DNA from: Nocardioidaceae bacterium
Lineage (GTDB): Bacteria > Actinomycetota > Actinomycetes > Propionibacteriales > Nocardioidaceae
DNA: 64,000 bases
NCBI GenBank assembly: GCA_029266455.1
Contig: JAQSWV010000009.1
Location: 1 to 64,000, forward strand
Direction: 5' to 3'
The first letter of the stretch is position 1. The number at the start of each line of letters is the position of its first letter. The notes under the pieces were generated by a model. That model was not told the DNA's origin. It made no database searches and saw nothing but the letters and a program-made list of their open reading frames with translations. Position numbers and translations under genes: made by a program. This document shows, one piece after another, positions 21,736 to 30,963 of this stretch.

Positions 21736-23241
21736 ATGACGACGCTGGCAGACAACCTGACCCGCGCGGCTGAAGCTCATCCCGACCGCCCCGCCGTCCG
21801 GCTGGACGATGCGGTGCTCACCTACGCCGAGCTGTCCGACGAGGCGCGGCGCGTGGCCCGGATGCTGGGCACCCACGGCGTGCGGCCGGGCGACCGGGTT
21901 GGGCTGGTGCTGCCGAACATCCCTCCGTTCCCGGCGCTGTTCTACGGGGCGCTCATGGCCGGCGCGGTCGTCGTACCGATGAACCCGCTGCTCAAGGCGC
22001 GCGAGATCACCTACTACCTGGAGGACTCCGGGGCTGCGGTGGTGTTCGCCTGGCGCGACGTGGCCGACGAGGCCAGTGCTGCCGCGGACAAGGTCGGCAT
22101 CACCTGCGTTCCGGTGGACGCCGCGGGTCTGGGGAACCTGCTGACCCAGCACGAGCCGGTGACCGAGGTCGTCGCCCGCGACGACGAGGACACGGCTGTA
22201 CTGCTCTACACCTCGGGTACGACCGGCCGTCCCAAGGGCGCAGAGCTCACGCATGCCAACCTGGCCACCAACGCCGATTTGACGGCCGAGACGCTGATCT
22301 GCCTCGAGCCCGAGGACGTCGTCATGGGCTGTCTCCCGCTGTTCCACTGCTTCGGCCTGACCTGCGGGCTCAACGCCGCCGTCGTCGCCGGCGCCTGCCT
22401 GACGCTGGTTCCCCGGTTCGACCCGGCGAAGGCGCTGGAGGTCATCGCGCGCGACAAGGTCACGGTCTTCGAGGGCGTCCCGACGATGTACTCGGCGATG
22501 CTGAACGTCCCCGACTCCGACTCGTACGACGTGTCCTCACTGCGCACGTGCATCTCGGGCGGCTCGGCGATGCCGGTCGAGGTGATGCACGGCTTCGAGA
22601 AGACCTTCGGCTGCATCGTCCTCGAGGGGTACGGGCTGTCGGAGACCTCGCCGGTTGCGTCGTTCAACCACCCCGACATGGAGCGCAAGCCCGGTTCGAT
22701 CGGAGTTCCCGTCCGCGGCGTCGAGATGCAGGTCCGCGACGACGACGGCAACGAGGTGCCCGACGGTGACGTGGGCGAGATTGCCATCAGGGGCGAGAAC
22801 ATCATGAAGGGCTACTGGAACCGGCCCGAGGACACCGAGGCAGCCCTGCCGGGCGGCTGGTTCCTGAGCGGGGACGTGGCCAAGAAGGACGAAGACGGGT
22901 ACTTCTACATCGTCGATCGGAAGAAGGATCTGATCATCCGCGGCGGCTACAACGTCTACCCGCGTGAGGTCGAGGAGGCGATGTACGGACACGACGCCGT
23001 GGCCGAGGTCGCCGTGGTCGGCGTTGCCCATGACGAGCTCGGCGAAGAGGTGGCGGCGGCGGTCTCGCTCAAGCCCGGAGCGGAGGCGACGGAGGATGAG
23101 CTGCGGGACTTCGCCAAGGGCGAGCTCGCCGCCTACAAGTACCCGCGCCAGGTCTGGATCGTGGACGAGCTGCCGAAGGGCCCGACGGGCAAGATCCTCC
23201 GCCGCGAGGTCCGCCCTCCCGGTGTCGAGGCGGGGGGATGA
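21736..23241 (+). CDS. Fatty acyl-CoA ligase (AMP-forming)
   Basis: A 501-residue adenylate-forming enzyme that activates a carboxylic acid, probably a fatty acid, to its CoA ester. The phosphate-binding motif [11 protein letters not shown] lies near residue 155, followed by EGYGLSET and the hinge region [20 protein letters not shown]; the catalytic Lys lies in PTGKILRRE near the C-terminus. The length matches short FadD-like ligases. The frame runs open upstream to 21439, but AGGAG 5 nt before ATG 21736 sets the start. It shares ATGA with the start of the second PHA synthase, so it probably supplies that enzyme's precursors. Confidence 0.9.
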   Translation: MTTLADNLTRAAEAHPDRPAVRLDDAVLTYAELSDEARRVARMLGTHGVRPGDRVGLVLPNIPPFPALFYGALMAGAVVVPMNPLLKAREITYYLEDSGAAVVFAWRDVADEASAAADKVGITCVPVDAAGLGNLLTQHEPVTEVVARDDEDTAVLLYTSGTTGRPKGAELTHANLATNADLTAETLICLEPEDVVMGCLPLFHCFGLTCGLNAAVVAGACLTLVPRFDPAKALEVIARDKVTVFEGVPTMYSAMLNVPDSDSYDVSSLRTCISGGSAMPVEVMHGFEKTFGCIVLEGYGLSETSPVASFNHPDMERKPGSIGVPVRGVEMQVRDDDGNEVPDGDVGEIAIRGENIMKGYWNRPEDTEAALPGGWFLSGDVAKKDEDGYFYIVDRKKDLIIRGGYNVYPREVEEAMYGHDAVAEVAVVGVAHDELGEEVAAAVSLKPGAEATEDELRDFAKGELAAYKYPRQVWIVDELPKGPTGKILRREVRPPGVEAGG

Positions 23242-24953
23242 GCGGGGACGACACCCCTGGCGGCGGGCACCGCGCCGACGAGGCCGGCGCGGACGTCGCC
23301 GCGCCGCTCGACCTGCTGCTCACCGACGCCGCCCTCGGCCCGTTGCGCAGGTTCCTCCCGGGCACGTCCGGCATCCGCTTCGCCGCCAGCCTGGCCAGGC
23401 GGCCGAAGCGCGTCGTCAGCCGGGGCCGCGCGCTCATCGGGGAGCTGGCCAGGATCGGGGTCGGCCGGTCGGAGCTCGCTCCGCACGACAAGGACCGCCG
23501 GTTCGCCGACGAGGCGTGGTCGCAGAACCCAGTGTTTGCCCGAGCGGTCCAGGGCTACCTGGCGGTGGGGGAGGCCGGCCGGGGTCTCGTGGATGACGCA
23601 GAGCTCGGCTGGGGCGATCACCAGCGGATGAGCTTCCTGGTCGGCAACCTGATCGAGGCCGCCGCCCCGAGCAACAACCCGCTGCTGAACCCGACGGTGC
23701 TGAAGGCGGTCATCGACACCGGGGGCGGCAACCTCCTCGAGGGTCTCCGGCGCCTGGTGCGCGACTTCTCCACCCCGCCACGGGTGCCGGCCATGGTCGA
23801 ACCCGACGCGTTCGAGGTGGGCGTGGATCTCGCGGTGACACCTGGGGCGGTGGTGTTGCGCACCGAGGCGTTCGAGCTGCTGCAGTACACGCCGCAGACA
23901 ACGAAGGTGCGCCGGGTGCCCCTGCTGATCGTGCCTCCGACCATCAACAAGTACTACGTGGTCGACCTGGCCGAGCGGCGCAGCCTCGTCGAGCACCTTG
24001 TCCGCAGCGGCCAGCAGGTCTTCGTCATCTCGTGGCGCAACCCTGACGCCCGCCACGCCGACTGGGGCCTGGACTCGTACGGTCAGGCCGTTCTCGACGC
24101 CATGGACGCCGCGCAGAGCATCTGCCGGGAGAAGCGGATAGCCCTGCTCGCCCTGTGCTCCGGGGGAATGCTCGCCTCGATGCTGCTGGGGCATCTCGCC
24201 CATGTCGGCGCCCTGGACCGCGTAGCGGCGTGCGCCCTGGCGGTCACGGTGCTCGACCAGACAAGGGCCGGGGCTCCGAGTGCCCTGCTGTCGCAGCAGG
24301 TGGCCGCGGCCGCGACGGCGGCGTCGCGCCGCCAGGGCTACCTCGACGGGGCAAGGCTTGCCGAGGTCTTCGCCTGGCTGCGGCCGAATGACCTGATCTG
24401 GAGCTACTGGGTCAACAACTACCTGCTGGGCAAGGAGCCCAAGGCGTTCGACATCCTCTACTGGAATGCCGACCCGGTCAGGATGACCGCAGCCCTGCAT
24501 CGCGACTTCATCGAGCTGGCCGTCACGAACTCGGTCACCGAACCCGGTGGGGCGGTGATGCTCGGGTCGCCGGTCGACCTCGGCAAGGTCGACACCGATG
24601 CCTACCTCGTCGCGGGCATCGCCGACCATCTCTGCAAGTGGGAGTCCTGCTACCGCACGACCCAGCTGCTCGGCGGGAACACTCGCTTCGTGCTGTCGAC
24701 GAGCGGGCACATCGCCTCGATGGTGAACCCGCCCGGGAACCCACGGGCAAGCTATCGGATCGCCGACGACAATCCTGCAGACCCACAGCGCTGGCTGGAG
24801 TCGGCGACGACCGTCGACGGCAGCTGGTGGGACGACTACACCGACTGGCTCGCCGCACGCACCGGTCCCGAGCGCAACAGGCCGCGTCGACTCGGGTCTG
24901 CGGCATACCCGCTCGTCTGCGATGCTCCTGGAACCTATGTCCACGACCGCTGA
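23238..24953 (+). CDS. Second PHA synthase, class II-like
   Basis: A 571-residue PHA polymerase with Cys307 in ALCSGGML, Asp463 in GIADHLCKW and His491 in TSGHIAS. The CSGG box resembles medium-chain-length (class II) synthases, whereas the synthase at 18106-19830 has CLGG; two substrate ranges are likely. [12 protein letters not shown] and SWRNPD are typical family segments. ATG 23238 overlaps the ligase stop by 4 nt, and the stop overlaps the downstream depolymerase start by 17 nt, giving a tightly coupled ligase-synthase-depolymerase unit, an order reminiscent of pseudomonad mcl-PHA clusters. Confidence 0.9.
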   Translation: MSGDDTPGGGHRADEAGADVAAPLDLLLTDAALGPLRRFLPGTSGIRFAASLARRPKRVVSRGRALIGELARIGVGRSELAPHDKDRRFADEAWSQNPVFARAVQGYLAVGEAGRGLVDDAELGWGDHQRMSFLVGNLIEAAAPSNNPLLNPTVLKAVIDTGGGNLLEGLRRLVRDFSTPPRVPAMVEPDAFEVGVDLAVTPGAVVLRTEAFELLQYTPQTTKVRRVPLLIVPPTINKYYVVDLAERRSLVEHLVRSGQQVFVISWRNPDARHADWGLDSYGQAVLDAMDAAQSICREKRIALLALCSGGMLASMLLGHLAHVGALDRVAACALAVTVLDQTRAGAPSALLSQQVAAAATAASRRQGYLDGARLAEVFAWLRPNDLIWSYWVNNYLLGKEPKAFDILYWNADPVRMTAALHRDFIELAVTNSVTEPGGAVMLGSPVDLGKVDTDAYLVAGIADHLCKWESCYRTTQLLGGNTRFVLSTSGHIASMVNPPGNPRASYRIADDNPADPQRWLESATTVDGSWWDDYTDWLAARTGPERNRPRRLGSAAYPLVCDAPGTYVHDR

Positions 24954-25779
24954 CAGACACCGGCTGACGACACTGGTGGTGAACGGACGAGAGATACGGG
25001 TATCCGTCCGATCTGCGCAGGGACAAGCCGCGACGCAGCCGCCGCTGCTGCTGTGCAACGGCATTGGCGCCAGCATGGAGGTGCTGCAGCCGTTCGTGGA
25101 CGCGCTCGACCCCGACCGAGGCGTCATCCGCTTCGACGTGCCCGGCGTCGGCGGATCGCCCGTACCGCGGCGGCCGTACCTGCTGGCGATGCTGGCTCCG
25201 TGGGTGATGTCGGCGGTCGAGGAGCTCGGTTACCAGCAGGTCGACGTGCTCGGCCTGTCCTGGGGTGGCGCATTGGCGCAGCAGCTGGCCGTGCAGCGCA
25301 AGGAACAGGTTCGACGGCTGGTGCTGGTGGCGACCGGGACCGGCACGCTGATGGTTCCGGCGCATCCCAGGATCCTCACCAAGATGCTGACCCCGCGCCG
25401 GCACCGCGACCCGGAGTACGCGAGACGCATCTCGGCCGACATCTACGGGGGCAGCATGCGCGAGCATCCCGAGCGGGCGGCGCGCCTCCTGCACTCGGCC
25501 AGCCCCACCACCTCGCGGCGCGGCTACTACCTGCAGCTCGCAGCGGCAGCGGGCTGGTGCAGCCTGCCGTTCCTGCGGTTCGTGCCACAGCCGACGCTCG
25601 TGCTGGCCGGCGACGACGACCCCATCATCCCGCTCGTCAACGCGAAGATCCTGGAGCGGTTGATACCGCGTGCCCGGCTGCACGTCTACTCGGGTGGCCA
25701 TCTCGGGATCCTCACCGAGAGCGACGCGCTCGCACCGATCGTGGACCAGTTCCTTTCCGACGCGTCGCTCGACGGGTGA
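24937..25779 (+). CDS. phaZ: Intracellular PHA depolymerase (PhaZ-type alpha/beta hydrolase)
   Basis: A 280-residue alpha/beta hydrolase with Ser108 in GLSWGG, Asp228 in GDDDPI and His255 in GGHLG. NGIGASMEVLQPF and FDVPGVGGSP are close to the mcl-PHA depolymerase family found beside class II synthases. It would release 3-hydroxy acids from stored polymer inside the cell. ATG 24937 is used; an in-frame ATG at 24922 adds five residues. Either start overlaps the end of the synthase gene. It is the last of the coupled ligase-synthase-depolymerase unit, and a dehydrogenase gene follows after 69 nt. Confidence 0.85.
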   Translation: MSTTADRHRLTTLVVNGREIRVSVRSAQGQAATQPPLLLCNGIGASMEVLQPFVDALDPDRGVIRFDVPGVGGSPVPRRPYLLAMLAPWVMSAVEELGYQQVDVLGLSWGGALAQQLAVQRKEQVRRLVLVATGTGTLMVPAHPRILTKMLTPRRHRDPEYARRISADIYGGSMREHPERAARLLHSASPTTSRRGYYLQLAAAAGWCSLPFLRFVPQPTLVLAGDDDPIIPLVNAKILERLIPRARLHVYSGGHLGILTESDALAPIVDQFLSDASLDG

Positions 25780-25848
25780 TAGGCATCGAACCGATCGTGC
25801 GCTTCACCAGGGGAAGTGACACGCCCAACGGCTGGTGGAGCGGATGAC

Positions 25849-27030
25849 ATGGATCTGACCGACGTGCCGGAGTCCGACTTCCTCGGCTTCGAGCTGCTGT
25901 TGCCCGACGCGGACCGCGAGCTCATGGCACGAGTCCGGGAGCACATGACGACGACCGTCGAGCCGGTGATCAACGAGTACTGGACCCGTGCGCAGTTCCC
26001 GCACGAGCTCCTTCCCGGGTTCGCACAGCTCGGTATCGCCGGTGTCCAGTTCGACGGACCGGGATGTCCAGGTCGCAGCAGCCTGGCCGACGGCATGATC
26101 TCCATGGAGCTCGCGCGTACCGACCCCTCCATCGCCACGTTCTTCGGCGTTCACGGTGGTCTTGCCATGGGCTCGGTGCACCTGTGCGGCTCCGACGAGC
26201 AGCGGCAGCGGTGGCTACCGGCGATGGCGAGCATGGACCTGATCGGCGCCTTCGGGTTGACCGAGCCGGACCAGGGCTCCGGCGTCGCGGGCGGACTCGC
26301 CACCAGCGCCCGCCGTGACGGGGATCACTGGGTGCTCGACGGGGAGAAGAAGTGGATCGGCAACGCCACCTTCGCGGACCTGATCGTCATCTGGGCGCGT
26401 GACACCGCGGATGGCCAGGTGAAGGGCTTCGTGGTCGACAAGGGTGCCGAGGGCATGAGCTTCGAGCTGCAGCGGGACAAGATCGCGCTGCGGGCGGTGC
26501 AGAACGCCACCATCCGGCTCGACGGCGTGCGGGTCGCCGAGGAGAACAGGCTGGCGGGAGCGAACTCGTTCGCCGACACGGCGCGGGTGCTCAGGCTCAC
26601 CCGGGCCGGCGTGGCCTGGATGGCCACCGGCTGCGCACGCGGAGCGTACGAGCACGCCTTGCGCTACACCGGCGAGCGTGAGCAGTTCGGCCGGCCTATC
26701 GCGGGGTTCCAGCTGGTGCAGGACCTGCTTGTCCGGATGCTGGGCAACGTCACCGCGTCGACCGCGATGTGCGCCCGGGTGTCGCAGCTGCAGGATGCGG
26801 ACGTGCTGCGGGACGAGCACGCCTCCCTCGCGAAGGCCTTCTGTACGGTGCGCATGCGCGAGACCGTCGGATGGGCGCGCGAGGTGCTGGGCGGCAACGG
26901 CATCCTGTTGGAGCATCACGTCGGTCGGTTCGTCGCCGATGCCGAGGCCATCTACTCGTACGAGGGCACGCGCGAGATCAACACCCTCATCGTCGGCCGA
27001 GCGATCACCGGCATGGGAGCTTTTGTGTGA
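25849..27030 (+). CDS. Acyl-CoA dehydrogenase, glutaryl-CoA dehydrogenase-like
   Basis: A 393-residue FAD-dependent acyl-CoA dehydrogenase. The FAD/substrate motif GAFGLTEPDQGS lies near residue 137, WIGNATFAD follows, and the C-terminal SYEGTREINTLIVGRAITG carries the Glu expected as catalytic base in the glutaryl-CoA dehydrogenase subgroup. Introducing the alpha-beta double bond in an acyl-CoA would feed 3-hydroxyacyl-CoA formation next to the PHA genes; the exact acyl chain is unknown. ATG 25849 has GGAG about 8 nt upstream. An in-frame GTG at 25816 is less likely. Confidence 0.88.
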   Translation: MDLTDVPESDFLGFELLLPDADRELMARVREHMTTTVEPVINEYWTRAQFPHELLPGFAQLGIAGVQFDGPGCPGRSSLADGMISMELARTDPSIATFFGVHGGLAMGSVHLCGSDEQRQRWLPAMASMDLIGAFGLTEPDQGSGVAGGLATSARRDGDHWVLDGEKKWIGNATFADLIVIWARDTADGQVKGFVVDKGAEGMSFELQRDKIALRAVQNATIRLDGVRVAEENRLAGANSFADTARVLRLTRAGVAWMATGCARGAYEHALRYTGEREQFGRPIAGFQLVQDLLVRMLGNVTASTAMCARVSQLQDADVLRDEHASLAKAFCTVRMRETVGWAREVLGGNGILLEHHVGRFVADAEAIYSYEGTREINTLIVGRAITGMGAFV

Positions 27031-27180
27031 CCTGTGAGACGAGCCCGAGCGGCCGAACTCATTCACTTGGCCGGAAAGTGTTTCGGCCCGGAGAGGTCGG
27101 GTACGGGACAAGAAGCGACGCGGCCGGACCCCAAAGAGAGGCTGTCCGGCACACCCCCCGTACGACTCGAAGGAGAGCGC

Positions 27181-27945
27181 ATGATTGCTCAGGACCAGGT
27201 ACAGCAGATCATCGGAACGACCGCCTACGACTCGAACGGTGAGAAGATCGGCAAGGTCGGTCAGATCTACTTCGACGACAACAGCGGCGAGCCGGAGTGG
27301 GCGACGGTGAACACCGGCCTGTTCGGGACCAGCGAGAGCTTCGTCCCGATCCGCGACGCGGAGTTCTCGGGCGACCGCCTCACGGTGCACCACGACAAGG
27401 ACCGCGTGAAGGACGCCCCGCACGTGGGTGACGACGGCCACCTCTCCCCCGAGGAGGAGCGGCGCCTGTACGACCACTACGGCGTGGCGTGGGACACCGG
27501 CACGCAGACCTCGCAGACCACCACCGGCACCGTGGGTCACGACACCTCAGGTCCCACCACGGACCAGGCCATGACCCGCTCGGAGGAGAACCTCCAGGTC
27601 GGCACCACCTCGCAGGAGGCCGGCCGCGCGCGGCTGCGCAAGTACGTGGAGACCGAGCAGGTCACGAAGACGGTTCCGGTGAGCAAGGAGCGGGCCGTGC
27701 TCGAGACCGAGCCGATCACCGACCGCAACGTCGGCGACGCCACCGAGGGCCCGGCCATCTCCGAGGAGGAGCACGAGGTCGTGCTGCACGAGGAGAAGCC
27801 CGTCGTGCAGAAGACGGCGGAGCCGGTCGAGCGGGTGAAGCTCGGCAAGGAGACGGTCACCGACGAGCAGACCGTGTCCGAGGATGTCCAGAAGGAGCGC
27901 ATCACCACCGACGGCGACGTCGGCACCACCGGCACCACCCGCTGA
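27181..27945 (+). CDS. PRC-barrel and DUF2382 stress-type protein
   Basis: A 254-residue soluble protein. Residues about 8-75 match a PRC-barrel (IGTTAYDSNGEKIGKVGQIYFD). A Thr/Gly/Ser linker follows, then from about 140 a charged DUF2382 (YsnF/AvaK-like) region with repeated blocks such as ERAVLETEPITDRNVGDAT and EEKPVVQKTAEPVERVKLGKETV. Such proteins are common in actinobacteria and cyanobacteria and are linked to general stress, but no biochemical activity is established. ATG 27181 has AAGGAGAG about 6 nt upstream. The gene stands alone and a strong hairpin follows at 27993. Confidence 0.85.
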   Translation: MIAQDQVQQIIGTTAYDSNGEKIGKVGQIYFDDNSGEPEWATVNTGLFGTSESFVPIRDAEFSGDRLTVHHDKDRVKDAPHVGDDGHLSPEEERRLYDHYGVAWDTGTQTSQTTTGTVGHDTSGPTTDQAMTRSEENLQVGTTSQEAGRARLRKYVETEQVTKTVPVSKERAVLETEPITDRNVGDATEGPAISEEEHEVVLHEEKPVVQKTAEPVERVKLGKETVTDEQTVSEDVQKERITTDGDVGTTGTTR

Positions 27946-27992
27946 CCGCGGAGTTCACGCACGCGCACGGGTGACCCGTGCCAGAGCGGCAG

Positions 27993-28021
27993 GCGGCCGG
28001 TTCTCTGTGAGGACCGGCCGC
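27993..28021 (+). terminator. Strong hairpin terminator after the PRC-barrel gene
   Basis: GCGGCCGGTTCTC and GAGGACCGGCCGC pair over 13 bp with one G-U pair and a TGT loop. Only two T residues follow directly, as is usual in very GC-rich actinobacteria. It lies 48 nt after the stop. Confidence 0.7.
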
Positions 28022-28070
28022 TTCCGCATGTCTGCGCCCGCTGGAGTCGTGGGGCGCGCATACTCGCCAG

Positions 28071-28223
28071 ATGGAGGAGCAGGTCTTTCCCGCCGTGGTG
28101 GAGGATCCCGTGATCGTCCACCTGCATCGACCCAGCCAGGAATGCAACAGCGGCTGCTACGCCATCCCCGCCGGCGACCTGCAAGGGGTACTGCGGCCCA
28201 GCACGCTTGATCGTCGTTCCTAG
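28071..28223 (+). CDS. Small 50-residue protein with a Cys-x4-Cys motif, unidentified
   Basis: A short frame from ATG 28071 to TAG 28223 encodes 50 residues with ECNSGCYAIPAGDL in the middle and no membrane segment. Codon usage looks coding (mostly G or C in third position). CATACT at 28059-28064 ends 6 nt before the ATG, the same leaderless geometry as at neighbouring genes. I recognise no family; the two cysteines could bind metal or form a disulfide. Confidence 0.4.
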   Translation: MEEQVFPAVVEDPVIVHLHRPSQECNSGCYAIPAGDLQGVLRPSTLDRRS

Positions 28224-28432
28224 GCGGTGCAGACCGGTCGCTTCACCGGGGATCGCGGGGCACGCCATGCCCGGCCCGAGTCGATGGCGACGGCTCCACG
28301 ACGCTCAGGATGACCAGCAACGCGCTCATCGCGACCTCTGGTATCCGTTGCCCACGCGCGCAACCGGGCGCATGGTCCGGGGCGCAGTGCCCGATATCCG
28401 CGCAGAGGACCGGTTGACCTGCCGACGAAGTC

Positions 28433-28438
28433 TAGGGT
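28433..28438 (+). promoter_or_regulatory. -10 box TAGGGT of the cupin gene
   Basis: TAGGGT ends 6 nt before ATG 28445, indicating a leaderless transcript. Confidence 0.45.
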
Positions 28439-28444
28439 GCACTC

Positions 28445-28948
28445 ATGGAGGCAGTCGACATCATCGCGACTCTCGGGCTGCAGCCCGGCGGCACCTGTGG
28501 CTACACCGTGAACACGTTCGTGGCGCCCTTCGAGGTGGCTCCCGACGAGTCGCGGTCGGCTCGTCCCGGCGGTGCCGCGCTGTACTTCCTGGTCACCCCG
28601 GACCATCCTGTCCGGCTGCATGCGATCGCGTCGGACCAGATCTACCACTACTACGCGGGTGAGCCTCTTCAAGTGCTGCTCCTGGCGGACGGCAACGCGA
28701 AGGAGACGCTGGTCGGTCCGGACCTTGTGGCAGGGATGCGTCCGCAGCTGGAGATTCCTGGCCGCACGTACCACACCGCGCACACCACTGGCCGGTGGAC
28801 CCTGCTGGGGACCACTTCATGGCCGGCGGTCGCCGCTGGAGAAGCCGACATCGCGGATCCGGCGGAACTCGCCACGCAATACCCGCAGGCCGCGTCACTG
28901 ATCGACCGCTACGCGGGCGACGCGGCTGCCCGCCCCTGGCCAACGTAG
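28445..28948 (+). CDS. Cupin superfamily protein (DUF985 / Cupin_5)
   Basis: A 167-residue beta-rich protein whose segments AALYFLVTPDHPVRLHAI, SDQIYHYYAGEPLQVLLL and GRWTLLGTTSWPAV follow the Cupin_5 (DUF985) pattern. The putative metal-site histidines lie in RLHAI and YHYYAG. Biochemical function is unknown for most of the family; some related folds bind sugars or act as isomerases. The first 25 residues lack the usual HPEGGWY motif and read GLQPGGTCGYTV instead, so the N-terminal part is divergent. It appears to be a single-gene unit. Confidence 0.8.
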   Translation: MEAVDIIATLGLQPGGTCGYTVNTFVAPFEVAPDESRSARPGGAALYFLVTPDHPVRLHAIASDQIYHYYAGEPLQVLLLADGNAKETLVGPDLVAGMRPQLEIPGRTYHTAHTTGRWTLLGTTSWPAVAAGEADIADPAELATQYPQAASLIDRYAGDAAARPWPT

Positions 28949-29131
28949 GAAGGTCTATGCGAAGGTGGATGTGTCGGGGGCCGGCCCGAGAAGCCACCGT
29001 TGCCACTGCGTGGTCGCGTTGTCTTTCGGGTCCGGAAGTAGTTGTGCGGAAGTGCGCCGGGCCGGCCCGCCAGACTGAAGTCCGCCCGTCGGCGCTCGCG
29101 ACGTTGCCGTGATCATCAGCGGAGGACGTCC

Positions 29132-29137
29132 TACGAT
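29132..29137 (+). promoter_or_regulatory. -10 box TACGAT before a small membrane protein
   Basis: TACGAT is close to the ideal actinobacterial -10 and ends 6 nt before GTG 29144. Confidence 0.4.
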
Positions 29138-29143
29138 GGCAGC

Positions 29144-29281
29144 GTGGGAAATCGACGGATGCCTGCAACCAGCCCCTGGCTTGCGGTCGGAGCACTGGTC
29201 GCCACCGCGGTGGTGCTCGGCTGGCTGGTGCGGAAGCGATGGACAGATCACGACGTGAGCGATCCCGGAGTGACGCTGTAG
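29144..29281 (+). CDS. Small single-pass membrane protein, unidentified
   Basis: The frame from GTG 29144 to TAG 29281 encodes 45 residues: a short basic start, one hydrophobic segment (WLAVGALVATAVVLGWLV, about residues 11-28) and a charged tail RKRWTDHDVSDPGVTL. The Arg/Lys after the helix suggests the tail is cytoplasmic. Support comes from the TACGAT box 6 nt upstream. The same frame is open further upstream to 29042 but without a helix. No family recognised. Confidence 0.45.
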   Translation: MGNRRMPATSPWLAVGALVATAVVLGWLVRKRWTDHDVSDPGVTL

Positions 29282-29304
29282 CCGATTCCGACGCGATGGT
29301 AGCC

Positions 29305-29330
29305 ATGCATGAAGGCGTCATTTCGTGCAT
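29305..29330 (+). terminator. Imperfect hairpin ATGCATGAA-N8-TTCGTGCAT
   Basis: A 9-bp stem with one G-U pair begins 24 nt after the small membrane protein stop. No T-tract follows. It marks the start of a locally AT-richer gap (about 29290-29470) that also contains a run of seven or more T near 29409. Confidence 0.3.
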
Positions 29331-29466
29331 GCCACTCACTCGAGGGCGAATGGCCTTGCTGACATGAAAACAGGCAAACTCTCGCGACAGTAATCATCAT
29401 GCTGAGGCTTTTTTTATTTGCCTCCGGGCTATGTGCGGACGCCGTGACGTTATATGTTCGTTCGCC

Positions 29467-29784
29467 ATGAGGACACGTATTTCCGCTGCCGCTGTGGCCG
29501 TCGGGCTGACGACCGCTGGCCTATTTGTTGCCCTACCTGCTGACGCCGACACCGGAGGCTGCGTCACGCTGCAGGAGTTCCACAAGGTCGAGCGAACGTG
29601 GGCCAAGCACCGGGTCCACCGCGTTTTCGACACTCGCGGAAAACTCGACGCAAGAGTTCGAAGCTGGCAGAACCGCGCGTATCCGACCTGCGCTGGCAAT
29701 GCCTCATCCGAGGTAGAGCTCGACTTCTTCCGCGATGACGGCAGGTGGTGGCTCGCCAGGAAGTCCATTCACATTCGCTCCTGA
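29467..29784 (+). CDS. Small secreted protein, possibly BLIP-like fold
   Basis: A 105-residue protein with a clear Sec signal peptide: MRTRISAAA, a hydrophobic core AVGLTTAGLFVALP, and probable cleavage after ADA near residue 28. The mature part of about 77 residues has two cysteines (near 32 and 75), which could pair outside the cell. The pattern EFHKVERTW-KHRVHRVFDTRG and the FFRDDGRWWLARKS end resemble small actinobacterial proteins related to the beta-lactamase-inhibitor-protein-like fold; this is recognition by eye only. ATG 29467 is preferred to an in-frame start at 29431. The upstream 150 bases are AT-rich compared with the rest, with TATATG near 29451 as a possible -10. Confidence 0.65.
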   Translation: MRTRISAAAVAVGLTTAGLFVALPADADTGGCVTLQEFHKVERTWAKHRVHRVFDTRGKLDARVRSWQNRAYPTCAGNASSEVELDFFRDDGRWWLARKSIHIRS

Positions 29785-30033
29785 ATGCCCGACCGAGACC
29801 TGGCAGTCCGCGGGCTCGGCTCCAGCCCCGCGTCGCCCTCGGCCGAGAAAGCGACCCCGTCGAGCCGGCGGAGCTTGAGCTGACGAGCTGGTGATGCTCA
29901 CCCCCTCGTCCCGGGTCGACGCGGAGGTCAAGAGTCAAGCCGCACTTTGTGGGCGGTGACAGAGGACCGATCGACCGGTCGGCTGGGCTCGACCTCGACC
30001 GGTCTCCGTACGAGCACGTGCTCAGCTCCTGGT

Positions 30034-30615
30034 TCAGGGCTTGTCGGTCTCGACCGTGGTCGGGTCGCCCGCCGTCTCGCCGAGCGCTGCATCTGCGGCC
30101 GGACCCGCTGAGGCCGCGTCTCCCGGCGCCGGTGCGCGCCTGCCCATGGCGACTGCCGCCGCGGAAGCTGCCGCACCTAGGGCCAGACCGCCCAGCGCCC
30201 ATCCCGACCCCCACTCGTCTCGGCCGAGCGCGGCATCCACAGACAGCTCGCCGGGGCCGGTATCGATGAGGGCGACGAGGGCCGCGATGAGAACTGCGTT
30301 GTATTCCCAGCCGCCCTGCGCGGCCCATACGCCTTTCGGCTGGTGAACCTTACGGATCGCGGTCAGCATCGTGCCGATCAGGCTGGACGCCGCCAGTGGA
30401 GTGGCTGCTCCCGCCACGAGCAGCGCGCCCCCGGCAGTCTCGCTGATCCCGGCCGCCAGCGCGTTAGGACGGGTGGGCCGCATGTCCAGCGCCCCCATCA
30501 TCTGTTCGGTGCCCTCCAAGCCTGGGCCGCCGAACCACCCGAAAAGCTTCTGCGTGCCGTGGCCGATGAATAGTCCGCCGATCACCGTGCGGGCAACGAG
30601 TCGTCCGATCTTCAT
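30034..30615 (-). CDS. DoxX family membrane protein
   Basis: A 193-residue integral membrane protein with four hydrophobic segments in the first 150 residues and the family features RTVIGGLFIGHGTQKLFGWFGGPGL at the start and NALAAGISETAGGALLVAG in the middle. The last 45 residues are a Pro/Ala/Gly-rich cytoplasmic tail. DoxX proteins take part in redox or thiosulfate-linked membrane complexes in some organisms, but most are uncharacterised. ATG 30615 is the first codon of the conserved domain; the frame is open upstream to 30777 without supporting features. No gene is obviously co-transcribed. Confidence 0.85.
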   Translation of the reverse strand: MKIGRLVARTVIGGLFIGHGTQKLFGWFGGPGLEGTEQMMGALDMRPTRPNALAAGISETAGGALLVAGAATPLAASSLIGTMLTAIRKVHQPKGVWAAQGGWEYNAVLIAALVALIDTGPGELSVDAALGRDEWGSGWALGGLALGAAASAAAVAMGRRAPAPGDAASAGPAADAALGETAGDPTTVETDKP

Positions 30616-30803
30616 GGCGAGTGGTACCCAAGGGGTCGGCCGACTAACCGCGGGTCTCGCCCAAGGGTCAGCAGCCGCTGTACGAGGGCTATCGTCCCAG
30701 GTAATGGGCGTGAGCCAGGAACACGTTCGCAAGGTGTCACGCCTCGGGTCAGAGCTCGTCGGCCGTCCGCCATGCACCAGGGCTCTGCGCTGCGACGATG
30801 CAG

Positions 30804-30877
30804 TGCGCCCGGCAGGATTCGAACCTGCGACCGGTGGTTTAGAAGACCACTGCTCTATCCAACTGAGCTACGAGCGC
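30804..30877 (-). tRNA. tRNA-Arg (anticodon TCT)
   Basis: A 74-nt cloverleaf: acceptor GCGCTCG/CGGGCGC with one G-U pair, anticodon stem GTGGT/ACCAC around loop CTTCTAA (anticodon TCT, reading AGA), and T arm GGTTCGAATCC. The discriminator is A. Confidence 0.95.
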
Positions 30878-30951
30878 GCGAGCGACTCCCCACGATAACC
30901 AGGCTGGCCCCCCAGCCTCAGCACGGCGACACGGCGGCCACGGCCCGCCCG

Positions 30952-30957
30952 TACGCT
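30952..30957 (+). promoter_or_regulatory. -10 box TACGCT of the PrsW-type gene
   Basis: TACGCT ends 6 nt before ATG 30964, consistent with a leaderless transcript. Confidence 0.45.
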
Positions 30958-30963
30958 TCGAGC

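Noticed and set aside
29404-29424. GAGGC - T-rich loop - GCCTC as a rho-independent terminator
   Set aside because: The T-run lies inside the loop, not after a stem, and the stem is only 5 bp.
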